In this document: piece after piece, positions 12,601-25,800 of the stretch
Layout: the number at the start of each line of letters is the position of its first letter
Numbering within the stretch: the first letter of the stretch is position 1
NCBI GenBank assembly: GCA_027574665.1
Contig: CM050657.1
Coordinates: 19,207,700-19,271,699 of the forward strand
Length of the DNA: 64,000 bases
Direction of reading: 5' to 3'
Source: Rhynochetos jubatus
Lineage: Eukaryota > Chordata > Aves > Eurypygiformes > Rhynochetidae
Notes under the pieces: model-generated
Database searches by the model: none
What the model was told of the DNA's origin: nothing
What the model saw: the letters and a program-made list of their open reading frames with translations, nothing else
Made by a program: the position numbers and the translations under genes

Positions 12601-15600
12601 CTCTGGCTTAATAAATAGTGTCATTTCCTTCAGGTGGGCCATACAAGATTTCTTTTCTTGTCCTGTTTCTCATTTTCATTCAGCCACCAGCCTAGAGATC
12701 TCGCTATCCTACCTTAGTCCCCCCTAAACATTAGGCATGCAGACCCAGCACCAGCCCACTGCTTTGATTCCCCAGGTACCTTCACAGACTCAGGGGTATA
12801 AAACCGAAGGCAGACAGACAGTCGAAAAGCCAACACTCTATGTCTATACTCTTGCCGAAGCCCAGGTATTTTCAAGGTGTTCATTCCCTTGCTTTCTGTT
12901 CTGCCTCTCCCCAAATCAAGTTTCCACCGCTGATATCTTCCACAACATCTTATCAATGCAAGAAGTTGAAGCACGAAGGAGAGTCCTGGGCCAATGTAAA
13001 ATTAATGCAATAGGAAAGTAAAGAGCACAGAATAAACTCCACTGAGTAACTGGCTCATTTTCAAATTTCTGTCCACAGACTCCTACGCTTCTGTACTTAT
13101 TTGACCCCAAAATATCTGTAGGTACCACACGTATGTGCTGGGGTCTGAGCATGCAATTTGCTTTAAAGACCTCTTTTGTTTCTATTTCTTCCCTCTTTCC
13201 ATTTGATCTTCATTCTGTTCATTCCCTTTTTTCCTGTTCCCTCCAGCTGATCACAGGGGCCAGACTAAAGAGAGATAGAAAAACCCCGCGAAAGAATGGG
13301 GTCAGCAGCAGCCTGAAACTCAGAGCTAATGAGGAAGAAATGGGAGGAACGTGAATAGAGGGGCAGTCGTGCACCGAGGAGCCTCTAGCTGGGCCAGGGC
13401 TGTAGACATTGATCCAAAGTAGAAGTGCTGTCACCGCACTGCTGGGAGTAACTGGAGGGGCAAATACTTGGGATATCTTTTAAGTAAAATGTCATAGCAG
13501 CAGAGGATTAAAAATAGGGGGAAGTCCAATTTGTCTTCCTAGGTTCTCAGGTCACCAGCACTTGAGAACAAGACCATAAAGACACCGTATGTCTGGGTAG
13601 ATGGGAGAAGCGATGTTCAGGAGAGTATTTAAGGGACTTCACTCCAAGGATGTCAAACAGCAACTTCAGGTACCGAGAGCTGAGCATAGTCCCTGCAGAT
13701 GGGACGCGCTGCTGCTCACAGACTGACGCACAAGGAGACTATGAGGATCAGGGGATTAGAGGTGGGGAAACATAATCCAAGCACAAATAGTGTGATGGAC
13801 CGACCTGACAGTGGTGATCTATGTGCTGGTTGGGATCAGACCCAAAACGAGCCTCATGTGAATCACTGGCAACACCGGTGGCAAACGCTCCGCTGTGAAC
13901 CAAGTCCTGCAGAGCTCTTTGGTCTGGCTCCGGTGCTGCTTTAGCCTGTACAGTAGCTCCAGGGTTCAGCTATATAACCCTGGGATTTGGTCTCAGCATC
14001 AGCCTGCAGCCAGCTATGGCTCTATCTGGGACTAAGTCACAAGGCTTTTCCAAAATCCTTTTTTTTACAACAGCTGCTGCTGTGCTCCAACTCTAAACAC
14101 GCCTGGGCTGGTTACAAACTGTGTCCTTCTACCTACTCCCATCCACGTGGATTCTTATTTAAGCATTTACTGGGGGAATTAAAAAAGAAAAAAGTGAAGC
14201 TATTGATTTAAACAATTTGCATTTCCCAAAGAGAGCCCCGAAGGTGGCTCACCGCCGTCAGACAGCGGAAGAGCGGCACAGGGAGGTTTTAAATCGAGGC
14301 AAAAAAGTAGAACATAATGCTTCCAATTTACTTTCTTAAAATGAAATGTGCAAGCTAAAAAGCCATGAATAAGCACTACTGAACGCTGCAGCCACCGAGA
14401 AGATTTTTTTTTAAGCCATTCCCCCCCTCTCTTTTATCTTGTCAAGAGACTGTATTTTCATTGTGTTGGTAGGGTAATTTAGATCATGCTAGGGCTCGGA
14501 GCATACAGAGTAATTGTAAGTCGGCAAGGGTTTGAATGCCATCACCGCTGTGCAAATAACATCATCAGCTCATCAGCTGTGTCAGTAACATTGCAATTAT
14601 GTAAGCAACTATTATTTCCACCCCTGATATGCCATATTATAACTTATTTTGGGGGCTGGAGCTGACAGGTATTCTATAAATATGAAAAACACACAACAGC
14701 AGCCGAGCCACGGTTTGAGGTAGGAGCATCATCCCACCAGTGCAGGCACCGCTGGATAGTCCTAAAGGAGCTGCTGTAGAAAAGGTTGGGTTTCTGGAAC
14801 CCCTTTGCCTTCACCCCACCCTCTACCCATCACCCGGGACCCATTGCCCTTCCCCTTACCACCCTTTGCGCTCCCCAAACACCAGAACCAGTAAAGATTA
14901 CTTTTAACCGCAGAAGAAAGTTACACAAACGTTTTAATTTGGTCTGTTAGAGAAGAGTCTTGGGGGGTTGGTGGTGGTTTTTAATATGGCTAAGCCCCTG
15001 GACTGGAGCTTGGCACTAAGCGATTAGCCTTTCTGACACTTCCCGTGTGCTTTTGGCAAGATCAACGATTTCCTAAGCTTTTATTTCAGCTTCTTAAAAA
15101 TGAGGCTAGCATAACGATTCCTTTCGCTAATCCTCCGCATGTTTGTGTGGTGAAGACGGCACAGCAGAGCCAGCCCTCAAGGCTGTCACAGAGAGCCCCA
15201 GCCTCCCCGTGCTCCTGTTGCAGCAGATCTCTTGGCAACGGAGGAGCAAGAGCCCATCCAGGTTCACCAGAGCTGTAGACAACACTTTTCCGTCGCATCA
15301 CGCGCGGAGCTACGCAGCCCATTCGCTGAAAACGTCACCCAGGGCTTCGTGGGGAGGAGGCGGCAGAGCTCCTACCCCAGAGGCGTCCCGTGTGCCCTCG
15401 GCACCCCAGAGATGCAGCAGTAATGGTCCATAAACCTTGCTGCTTGCCTCGTTGTTTCTCCATCACACACGCACACCCCTCACCACCACAAACCGTGGCC
15501 AGAGCGCATGGCACGGCTTCAAGTTCAGGGCTGAGGAGCACTTCAGTAACAGCTCAATATACGAATAAATACAATAGGAAGCCACGCTCAGATTAATTCA

Positions 15601-16790
15601 GAGTCAGCTGTTCTGGGTTGTGCCTAAAGCAGAAACGCTCCGCTGAGTGCGTGTCAGGATGATAGATTAGGACTTTTTTTTTTCTTTTTTTTTTTTTTTA
15701 ATATATCAGCTTAAAATGCAATTGGAAGATTGATTCTTTAGATCCTCACGTTATATAGGGTCTAGGTCTTGAGCATAACTCAGTGTGAAGGGAGATGATT
15801 CTCATCTTCACCTTACAGAAACGCTGCATATCGCAAAAGCTGACAAAGGGTATGAATAAAGGTAAGGTATGGGGAGAGATAGCCATAAAATTATGGGTGC
15901 CTGGTATTTACAGAATACCTGTACACAGTACTATTAATCTATATTTTTGGTTGGTTTGAAATCACCTCTGCAAGGCAGACGTGTCTATCTGAACGTGCAC
16001 TTTATTAGAATAATTACGTTTTTATTTCAGTGGGGGGGAGGGGGGGACGCTGAGGTCATCTATTCTTTTACTGTATTCTCTAGTGTATTATATTCATGGG
16101 AAAACATATTTATTCAGAACTTCATTTTGATTTAATAGAAAAATGGTTCTTGCCACAGCAATGTGGAATACTCATTTTTCTCCGTGTGTTGATTTTTGGC
16201 ATATAAATGCCAGAAGCCTCTGTTCTCTTTCCTTATCAAGAAAAACTTGCCTGAGATTAATTTCCTCATCATCCCTTCCTTTTAAAGTGGCTGTTTTTCA
16301 ATGCCATTTAAAGACAGAGTTGTGATAAATTCCTGTTTTCAATGTACAGATTTCAAAGAAAGAGTCTATTCCACAGCAGTAAAGTAATTGAATCCAAATG
16401 GAAAGGGATAAAAAATAAAAAAAATACGAATCCAGGTACCGCTACTCCAGACAATTGCACGAGATGCCATCATGTATTTTTCTTTCTAATGACGATTAGT
16501 TTTGAAATATACTAATTGTAAAAGTTTTTCATGTTTTTATAGAGGGAAAGGGACATGCTTCTGACAACACTTCTTTATAATTGCAGATTGGACTCATTGA
16601 AGATTACTTATACGAAGCAGAAGACAATTACTTAAAGAACAAAAGGCAGAGAACAGCCAGGATGGAAAAAAATAAAATGAAGAGGACTCAAAGCAGAGAA
16701 CAACAACATCAGAGCCTAGGCAATACAAAACTGTCCCTTACCAGCCTTGAAGACACGACCACACAGCAAATAAGAAATTTAACGCTGTAG
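3542..16790 (+). CDS. SPATA16: SPATA16 3' end (last two coding exons, partial gene)
   Basis: SPATA16 is a testis-expressed, TPR-containing protein linked to the Golgi and acrosome formation; loss of function in humans is associated with globozoospermia (family knowledge). Two + strand exons, joined in phase 0 as 3542-3622 and 16587-16790, encode a C terminus recognisable against human SPATA16: LMADAMDTLEG and VWNKIQK, then IEDYLYEAED and a basic TARMEKNKMKR segment. Only the last 94 codons are here; the TPR region and the start lie upstream of the window. The intron between the exons is 12,964 bp with a GT donor and AG acceptor. The gene ends facing the 3' end of ECT2, as in mammals. From memory of the human protein, the bird protein runs about 25 residues past the human stop. 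Confidence 0.9.
4636..4858 (+). mobile_element. CR1 non-LTR retrotransposon, 3' fragment
   Basis: The segment has the classic CR1 3'-end wording: GGCACTGGCACAGGTTGCC, then AGAGAAGCTGTGG, CAAGGCCAGGCTGGATG, and a terminal GGTCTCTTCCAACCC. It is in + orientation. The part just before GGAGGCACTGG looks internally shortened relative to the usual CR1 pattern. It is a 5'-truncated, non-coding copy inside the SPATA16 intron. Confidence 0.9.
11701..11775 (+). mobile_element. Degraded CR1-like 3' tail
   Basis: GGTTGGCCTTGATGACCTCC followed by AGAGCTC and, further on, GATGATTGTAATTCTG resembles the end of CR1-type elements (GGTTGGACTnGATGACCTCC ... GATTCTnTGATTCTG). It is diverged, and its limits are uncertain. 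Confidence 0.5.
14460..14690. other. Candidate conserved non-coding element in SPATA16 intron
   Basis: A 230-bp repeat-free stretch without a long frame but dense in factor-like motifs: ATTGCAAT with TATGTAAGCAA (C/EBP-like), TGTGCAAATAA (POU/octamer-like), TCATCAGCTCATCAGCTG (an 8-bp direct repeat with an E-box CAGCTG), and AT-rich CCATATTATAA. Its texture resembles vertebrate enhancers, but I cannot align it to other species here. Confidence 0.3.
15674..15699. repeat. Poly-T tract
   Basis: T-rich run with one interrupting C inside the last SPATA16 intron; low complexity. Confidence 0.9.
16587..16790 (+). CDS. SPATA16: SPATA16 terminal coding exon
   Basis: The acceptor TTATAATTGCAG ends at 16586. 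Codons run ATT GGA CTC ATT GAA GAT through to TAG at 16788-16790: 67 codons plus stop. IEDYLYEAED and the basic KNKRQRTARMEKNKMKR segment align with the human SPATA16 C terminus (IEDFLYQLED, then a basic run). After that the frame continues through a Gln/Ser/Thr-rich tail ending IRNLTL, which the human protein lacks as I recall it. Confidence 0.9.
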   Translation: MGLIEDYLYEAEDNYLKNKRQRTARMEKNKMKRTQSREQQHQSLGNTKLSLTSLEDTTTQQIRNLTL

Positions 16791-16859
16791 GCGTTTGATA
16801 GACGGGTCCAAACAACACCACCTTCCCACTCCTACCCTTCATTAGTCTTACCTGGCTGT

Positions 16860-16865
16860 AATAAA
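16860..16865 (+). promoter_or_regulatory. Poly(A) signal AATAAA of SPATA16
   Basis: AATAAA lies 70 bases after the SPATA16 stop codon, giving a very short 3' UTR. It is followed by TGTCTTG and T-rich sequence at about 16890 that could serve as the downstream element. Confidence 0.65.
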
Positions 16866-19800
16866 TGTCCGTCAATGGCTCATTTTAAATTGTCTTGTTT
16901 ATGTAAATAGTAACACCCAGCCAAAAAGGGGTCTGTATTTTCTGTTTTGAGAACAGTCTGCAGCCAAACTCTATACAACCCTCCAGGTTTGGTTATCGCC
17001 CAAGAAGCGCTGAAAACAGGGATCCCTCCGCCCTTGGCTAAGAGGATCCGACCGCACGTTGCCTTCTTTCCAGGTGAATGCCTTACGCTCCCGATACTGG
17101 TACATTCTATAGGTGAAAAGGGACATCCTGCACCTCAGGGCTGCAGCAACTACCAGTGCAAGGAACACTGCGAGAGGAGAAAGGAAAAGAAGGAGCCCAG
17201 CTCTTGCCCCGTGGGTAAGAACGTGGAATCCTTCACTCTCATCTGTGCCCTAGAGATGATGCTTTTCCCCCATTAGACAGTAACTGCAGGGTTGGGGTTT
17301 TTTTTAACACAGAAACACTCCAGGGAAGAGGGTAACTGCACCTGCCTTCTGCAGTGCAAATCTCCTGGTTGAGGACCAGAAACGCGTCCTGCACCGCCAC
17401 GGCAGCAGCCTGCCACATAGGCACACCTTACAGCGCTTTGGTCTTCAAGGGAGCGCAGGTTCCCAAACCCTCCGAGCCCCGTCATCAGCGAGCGAAGCAA
17501 CGCACCTGCTTTTGAACAGAGATCCCCTGATCAGATGGTGTTTGACAGGCATCCCCCGGCGATGTGTGCAGTCTCTTAAGGCTGGCATTCCCTTTTTGTT
17601 CACCGTGTTTACTTTGTAAGAAAATAACCTCACCCTACAGTATTCAGTTCATTACGTTTTCTCATCAAAGGGTGACTCTAAAACAAAAAAAGACAGAAAG
17701 AAAGGAAAAATACTCCCCCCCTCCCAGCCCTAAGATTTAATTAAAAATCCAGGGCCTCAAAGGCATTTCACCACTTAATTCCCATTATCTATTTATCACA
17801 GATAGGAGTCTAAATCCTAGAGATTTTGAGCTGCTATAGACCATATTCCTGGGCTCTCATAAAAGATTTTTGAAACGTAAGAAAGAACTAGGAAAAGCTT
17901 TGATGGTCCTTTGTTCGTTGTTAACAGAATAAGTATAAAGAAATCTTTTTGAGAAAATCTGAGCTTGCTTGAGCTCCTTAAACATGTGGGACAGAGAAAC
18001 GAAGAATTATTGCACTTCGGAGACGGCATTATTTTGCTATGGAGTTGGTTTTGTCAGATGAAGTTTTATGACACATAGTGGCAATCATCCATCTTTGATG
18101 AGCAGACACACACTAAATCAGAAAGACTGCTCCCCACAGATCACCAAGTCACAGTCAACACACAGTTTGGTAAATCACGAGGCTCTTAAGCATATACTCT
18201 TAATTTCACGCAAGCTGGTTTACAATTCTGCAGTATTTAATGCAAAATCCGATATTTTTACCTAGGATGGTGAAAAAGAATAAAGCGTGCTGAAAACAAG
18301 CGATCTTTAGAACAAAAAAGCAACGCTGCTGGTGAAAAACAGTCGTCTGCGTGACACGAACAAGTTGATCCGAGCGCACCGAGAAAGATGTAGCAGTCTC
18401 ATCGCGGAGCCTCGTGAGAGCCCCAGATCCGAGACAAGATGTGACATTTCACTTTTCAGATATCAGGTAGGGCGGAAAACCTGTCTTACGCTGCAGATCA
18501 ATACATCACGGAGAGGGGGGCCGTAGCCCAAATCAATCTGTAAGGTGTCGGGAACATCTTGGCCGACGCCTGGCTACAGTGCCCTTTAGCCCCCGGAGAG
18601 CCACAGACTAAAGCAGTTGTCAGGAGACGAAGTCTGCTGTGAAACAACACGAAGCAAACGCAAAAGGAGCCTGTCATGGAGAAGGGTGTTGCTGTTTTCT
18701 AAAAATAGCCGCCTGCAATGCACGCATTCCCAGGCCCAAATCCGTGTACCTGCGTAGTATTTTATTCAGGACTCACCGAGCATCGACTCGAGTCCGTGAA
18801 TTTTGGCTGGCTACATTTTGGCTGGACAACGGGGATGAAGCGTGCGTGGGGGGCGCATTTCTGATGCTTGCCGCACGCAGTACGGTTTCTAAAGCGTGAG
18901 ATGCACTGGGATCACCTACAAAAACTCAACCACACAATAATAATTACCTTGCCTTTTGTAGAAATTGCAAGCTGTATTATATTGATTCTCTGGCCTCTCA
19001 GCTGGCAATGTCTATAGGGTGATGGCATATACCATGGCTCCCCTCCTTCGGGAAATACTGTTACGAGCTGGACTTCATTCCTCATCCTCCTATTTTTTTA
19101 AGGGCACATTAAAAACAGCCTGGCCCACGGTTGCTGTGGCTATTTTAGTCTCAGACACAAGGACATATCTGAGCCCACTCCCCAGGAGTTCCACTTTCGG
19201 GTCACTTCTCTTTCAAAGACGCATTTCCAAATGAATGATGGGGGTTTGTTTCCCTCCATCACAGCATTTTTTGGTCACAAAAGTGATTTATCTGTTGACA
19301 GCTAGGTTCACTGGCCCCAGGCAACCGCTGTCAGTTGAAACCACTCAATGAAAAGCAAAGAACGCTACACCAATTTAAAGAAAGGAGAGGGGAAAAAAGG
19401 TATAAATGCCCTCTCCCCTCAGACTGCCTCGTAACTCTTCTGCTTGCTGCTGCAGTCTTTACTTCCTTGTAAATGCTGGAACTTCTGTACTAAGCCCTGG
19501 AAGGGACAATGAGCACAAGCAGAGTCAGCTCCTGCAGGTGTCAGGTATATGTTTACTCTGGGGTTACAACCCTAATTACAACTCAGAGAAGGTAGGCCAG
19601 ACAGTGTTAGGTCTTAACAAACGTTTTTCACTTTCACTATTAGTGAAGCCCCTTCTGTTAACAGGGTATGGTAAAAGCACCTGAAAAATACAAGGTTGTG
19701 CTTCAAAGTGATGGAGAAGAGGTCTAAAGCTGAAGCGACGAGATGCACTCGTGACATCCAGTGGCAGGGATGAAACGAAAAGGTGTGCTAATGGCACCCA

Positions 19801-22800
19801 CTGCTGGGGATTAAATCTGTAGCCCTGTTGTGGCTGTTCTGTTTCTGTAGTCAACGAGAGGGATAGTCCTCAGAAAATAATCTGGAGCACCCCAGCCACG
19901 CTCGTGCCCCCGCAAGTGCCTCACTCTACCTCTGTTCCACACCAAAGGTGAAGAAGAAAATAAGGTTTATATAGAGCTTTCCTTCAGCTTTGAGGATAGA
20001 GGTTGGAAACTCCTGAGAACAAGGACTGTCCTATGAGAACAAGTCCAGCCTAGGTGGCCTCCCTAGGAATGAGTACATTAATACCTCTCAACAAAGCACC
20101 ACTCAAAAAGGAGTCTCATACCCAGAAATCTATAAACTAATCATGAGTTTATCAGCACAGACGAGATAAGAGGGACATTAGGCACCACACAGCAGTTACA
20201 AAATAAAGTCCATGGCTAAAATTAGAAGAATCTATATAGATATACACAGTACTATACTTACAACCCAGCTGAGGAGTCGTACAAAGGTAACCTGCCGCTT
20301 AAGCGGTGGCTAGATGTGATCACACATCTTTAATCTCAAAAAACAGAACAACAGCAGGCCACAGTTTTACATTTTTCCATTTGAACTACAATCATTGTCA
20401 CAAGAGCCAATTTCACGTTGGGCTGTTTCTTGTTCTTGTTGCAATTCATCATGAGAAGACGTCAGATCTAAGATACCTCGGCACGGCATAGTCCATGAAT
20501 AATACAGCGCATTACTTTGACCTTTTCAGTTTGCTTTGTAGTGTGATTGGCCAACCATTCCTGTCCTCCCCTGTTAACCACCCCATTAACCTGGGAGGAG
20601 AAGGTGGAACGGACAGACAATTAGCCCGCAGAATACTAAAAAGGTTAACACAGGAGCGCACAGCCCTGGCTTTCTTGAGCTTTAGCGGGTATTAAGATTC
20701 TGAAATCTCTTTCCTCTTTCACAGTCTGCAGGGAAAAAATAAGGAATCGCACAAGATGAACTTTGTTCTCATTTCAGATTATAATCATGTAGTTCCTTTC
20801 AGATGTCACACTTGGATAATTCTAGTTTATGCGTGAATAAACCGAGAAGAATGTTTATTTTTACCCCTCTCAATATGGAGAACATTCAATTAGAGCAGTG
20901 AACTTTTTCTTTTCAGCTGGTCATTCTTGAGTAAAGGAAAAGTAGAGTTGAAAAAGCTCCATACGGCGGCCGCCTTTAAAAAGGTCAGGCTTGCTACACT
21001 GACTACGTGAGCTGAGTCATTCCAGTCGTTTCCTAGTCAGGGAGAGGAAATGGTGGAATTTTTCCATCCTGCGGGCTGTCAGCTGCAGAAGGCCTCATCT
21101 CTGCGTTCACCAAGGCTACCCAGGCAGGTGGATCTCGCACATCTCAGGCACACGTAGACAACGAGGCGCAGTAGGTCTCGGTGGCGTTTCAGTAGCGCCT
21201 GGTGAGAGCAGCTGCCCCGTTTCTCTGAGTTTTCATGTGTCTTTGTACACCTTGAGACTCTTCTGAAAGATCACACCATCGTGAATGACAAAAGGTAACA
21301 CAGGCGAGTATGAGGAAATGTTCTCTGAAGTTTTGGACTCCAAAGACCCAGTTTCAAGCTTTCATGTGAGCTCCTTCACTCGTAAGAGTTTTCTAAACGC
21401 TCCTCTGGTGGTTCAGCTACGATGACCTGGGGCAGTTTGTTTTTCAGATGCTGTCATATTCTCCTCTTCGCACAATCATGTTACCGTGAGTCACTATTAA
21501 TAGATATGATGTTCTATACTTCCTTCAGATGGGAGAAGCGGGGGCAAAGAGAAAGGGACCTTTCCGCTACCCATTAGAGCGCCAAATTTAACATTTATTA
21601 CGGGTATTGACCGCAATAACGCAGAGTCTTTTTTATTATCTCACCGTAATAATATATTCTCTATTTTGCTTAAGGTGAATAGTGATATTCAGACAGGAAG
21701 AATTACTAACAAAGATAAAGCTTTAAATTATAAAAATGACTTCATGGTTTCTCTCTGTAATACATTTGAAGTCCAGAAGGAACGATTATGATCACCTATA
21801 TGCCAAGGATTTTTACACTGTGCTTTTTGATATATGGGATCTCAAGTAACTTACCATTTCTTTTGACCCTTGCTCTTGAGCATTATCTTTGATGGATTTT
21901 TACAAACTATGTATTGAAATATTCACACTTAGGGGTTCGCTCACAAACCGAAAGGGACTGGAGAAGCATAATTTCCTTTCAGAGATGTAGTTAAACTTTT
22001 TAGGATAACAGTTTTACTGTGTTCCTGTAACAATTTCACTGACTGAAATCAGCACAAAGAAAAAGTTTATCAGGCTGCAATACCTTCCATGCGGTCTTTT
22101 GAAAAGAGCTGTAGCAATTTTAATGAGCCCTTATTCTCGATTTAAAGTCTGGAACCCAATTGAGCACTTCTGGACTGTAAGCCCACCCACTGCCGCTCAA
22201 GAGTCGAGGGACGCCGTGACTGCAAGAACGCCCAGCCTCAACCGCTCGTTTCTACTGATCACTATCACAAATTAAACCCTATCACAGATTAGGAGAGTAG
22301 TAATCCTGGCAAGAACCAGATTAAATTCTGTGTATGTTGCATAAAAAAGGCAAACGAAGAGGGACAACCCATTCCCGCATTTGTTCTAGTGCCTGGGTGA
22401 CCTGGGGAGTACCTATGGCAGGGAATGAATTGTTCCCTCCTGCAGATAAAGGACTAAAAATCTTATTGTTCTTTGTGCTCGCTAAATGAGGGCTGAGACA
22501 ATCCGTAAGAGAATGCGAGTGCCAGGAAACATGCTGAGTTGTTATACTGCCTTGAACAGTTTCTCTCCAAAGCCTCCTTCAGAAGCCACACAGCAGCAAC
22601 TTTATTTTTGAAATATATTTATCCACCACTATTGTTAAACGTGCCCTAAGAATTTTTGTTTTCCAGAGGGATGGGACCATCAGCATTTACATATCAACAA
22701 ACAAGCAGAGAGAAAGCTTTTTTAGTTAGGGTATGCAGTGTCACTTTTCGCGGGGGGTAAAAGCTGAAGGTGCATAAAACCGAATTCTGCCATTTAATTA

Positions 22801-25800
22801 GTAATCAGCAATGATCTGTCAGTTAGAGTTACTGGAATCCATGAACTGTTAAGTCAAAGCAAAAATGGCAAGTAATTAGACTGTATCCATTAGAGCTTCA
22901 CTAGCACTCACTCATACAGCCGGGGTTTCAATCTGAGGAAGAAATGCAAGTGTGAAACTCCCTAATATATTCAGCTTTTTAATTAACAATCAGTGCTGAT
23001 TTGTCAGCCATACCAACTCTAATGCACGAGCCATCGAAACACAGAAAAAAAGGCACATTTTCAAAATCATTTGTGCTCATATTTACATTCCCTCCAGGCT
23101 GAAACACTGGAGAAACTACTGAAATATCTTCTTTGCCACCACAGAGCAGCAGAAAGCACGTAGGAGCTTACAATCCAACACAGCCAGTGAATTACTGACT
23201 GTTTGGGTAAAGCCAGAAGCTGAATATTTATGAGAGGTAGTTAGTATCTCCAAACACCAAGAAATACGCATTCCCCATTTTAACCGCACACGAAACAAAA
23301 TCTCCAAGAGCTCAGGTAATACGATGTATATTCCCGTCAATCCCGTTTTAAAGAATCCATTAATAAATTGATAGCGTGCTTACCAGGCTGCTGCGCTCTC
23401 CTCCATCGCTGGGTGCGGAGGGACGTGGTGAAAGACAGGTGCAAAGAGCCATCCTTGACCTGCTCTCCGCCGGTTCCAGGGAAAGCTGAGCTACTCGTGC
23501 TGGCGAAGCAGAACCCAGCCGGCTTCTGGGCTTCGGTGGGCGCAAGATTTTACTTCCCTCAAAACAGAACGAGCTTTGCAGCGCTCCCGGTAAGCTGAGC
23601 AGCAAAGCTGGGCTCTCCGGCATTAGGCCAACAACCTCTTCCTTCTTCCTCAGCCCTCAAAGAAACCGAGGTGCCAGAGGGAGACGGGGAATGAGAGGTA
23701 TCAAGGTTCTCCTCTTTTTACCCATATTAGTATCAGTATATCAGAGCTTTAATTGCTTCATTTCACCAATATAACCTACCAGCACTAGGCCTCTCCACAA
23801 AGGGTAAAAATAAAGGATGTTTCACATCTCTTCGTATCTTTTTTCACTACTTCATACATATATGTATTTACAGAAATAATAACTTGCTTCAACAGCAAGA
23901 GGAGAGCTCCTGCTGTAGTCAGGCTCTGCATTAAAGTCAGTGGCAGTGCATGGATCAGCTGATAAAGGCACCAAGACAGCTTAAACTAATTACAATTTGC
24001 AGGTAGGGTGGTAATTGCACCTCTAACCGCCTAAATTAGGCATACAACTGCATGGTTGTGTTTGTGTAGAGGCTGATAGAATACTCTGTGCCAGCTGAAA
24101 ATTCAGCCCTAAATAGTAGTAATGTTCTTATCTAAAAATGACTTTTGCTTGCCTAACACCTGACAGTGTTACATCTATTTCACTAGATGTTTAATTAGTT
24201 TGTTTTCGTGGTGTTCTCATTTCCATTTTAGCTTTCGTCGCTGATGGGCGAGAGCAGGTTTCTGGCTCTGCGCTTAAAACCAGTCCCAAGGCAAAGAACG
24301 TGGCACCAGTTTGCCTTCGCCCGTCCAACGTCAGCTGCATAGAGCACTCCGCCAACATTTTTAAGCCCTCCACGGCTTTTGTCTTTTTAAAGTACATTCT
24401 AGCTAGCCCCTGTTTTGTCTCTGATGGCTGGCTTTCAGAGGTTGTAAACATCCATCTCACAGCCGAGATTTCGGTTCCTATTTTTGAAACAGCAACGGTT
24501 TTTCTGCAAAATACAGGTCAAGCCGCCCTGCTGAATCCACAACCGATTCACGAACAGGTGCTCTCCAGCAGCTGTAATCTCTCCAACTTTTCTCTTTGAA
24601 CAAAAACCTCTCAAAGATTCACCGTCTCAGCCCACGAATGCTCCGACAGCTTGCCGCGAGTGTATGTTTATGAATTCGAGGCACAGGTTTGTGGCTGGCC
24701 GGACCGCTCGAGCCCAGGCTGAGCTACGTAAGGAAGTTCACGCCATTCCCAGTATCAATACAAGGAGAAGAGTTCAGCTCCCACCCGTGTTCCAGACTTC
24801 CTCCGGTCTCTTGGCCAACTGCTGGCTTCTTTAATACCTTGGTGGGGTTTTTTCTATTGTTCTAGGCAAACAAACTATTGCTTCCTTATACGCCTCATCC
24901 CAAGCTTTAGTCTACGTGCTCCCTCCAAACTCCCACCCGACAGCTACACAGGCTCCTTGCGCACCGTTTATAGCACAAACGTCTGAGCGCTATTCCATAT
25001 TTCAGCTAGGAACCAAGGCTGGTAACACGTGGGTTTCTCCAAACGGCAAAGGGCCTACTCAAAAAAGCTCCATGGCAATGTACCTGTAACACACCTACTC
25101 ACAGGAATTTTCTTCTTGGAGCAGCGTTACGCAGTACTTCACTACATACGTGGAAACAAGGGAAGAGAGCAAGCACGCTGCTGGAAAACTGCGTTCTCCT
25201 TGCAAGTGTGGAGATGAAAAGCTGAGAGCAGTGAGACATCCCACCTAACACCACCCACCCAAGAGAAGACCCCTTCCTTTGGTAGTTGTTCTTCAGTGCT
25301 AAGAGGCACCAGTTCAGAACAACGGTTCTTGTAGCGAGGAGCACCAGCTCACTGAACCGTTTCATTTTCAACAGCCTACGAGAGAAGGTTGTGTTTTAAG
25401 CAGAGATCATCGTCTGACCTCCCCTTCAGAGACTGCCAGGCTTTCCGAACAAAAACAATTCGTCTGTATGCTGAAGAAACGTCCTTTTTCTCCCAAAGTG
25501 TGTTCCTTAAAGAGTTGCAGAATAGATCCTATAGTTTTACTGATACAGAAACCTCAGCATAAAGACTCTCAAATTATACTTAACCAAACTCCCTGCACGG
25601 AAGTTTAAAAAGTCGTTCAGATTTTGTCTGTACTGTGACTGAAGCTGGGTATTGTACAAAGCCGGACGATGACCGTTACTCACCAAGGCACATCCCCTAG
25701 CAGCTAGACGGTAAGTTCGTTATCGTTTAAAACTCTGGTTCTGAGAAACCGTCTCACCTCACATTTAAAACACCAATCAAAATACCCCCAAAATTATGTA

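Larger units (their letters stand above)
3623..16586 (+). other. SPATA16: SPATA16 last intron
   Basis: A 13-kb GT-AG intron between the two recognised SPATA16 exons. It contains a CR1 copy (4636-4858), a degraded CR1 tail (about 11701-11775), poly-T tracts (including 15674-15699) and a candidate conserved non-coding block (14460-14690). The longest open frame, 11545-12057 (170 codons), overlaps the CR1 tail, so I do not accept it as a gene. I see no other gene. Confidence 0.75.
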
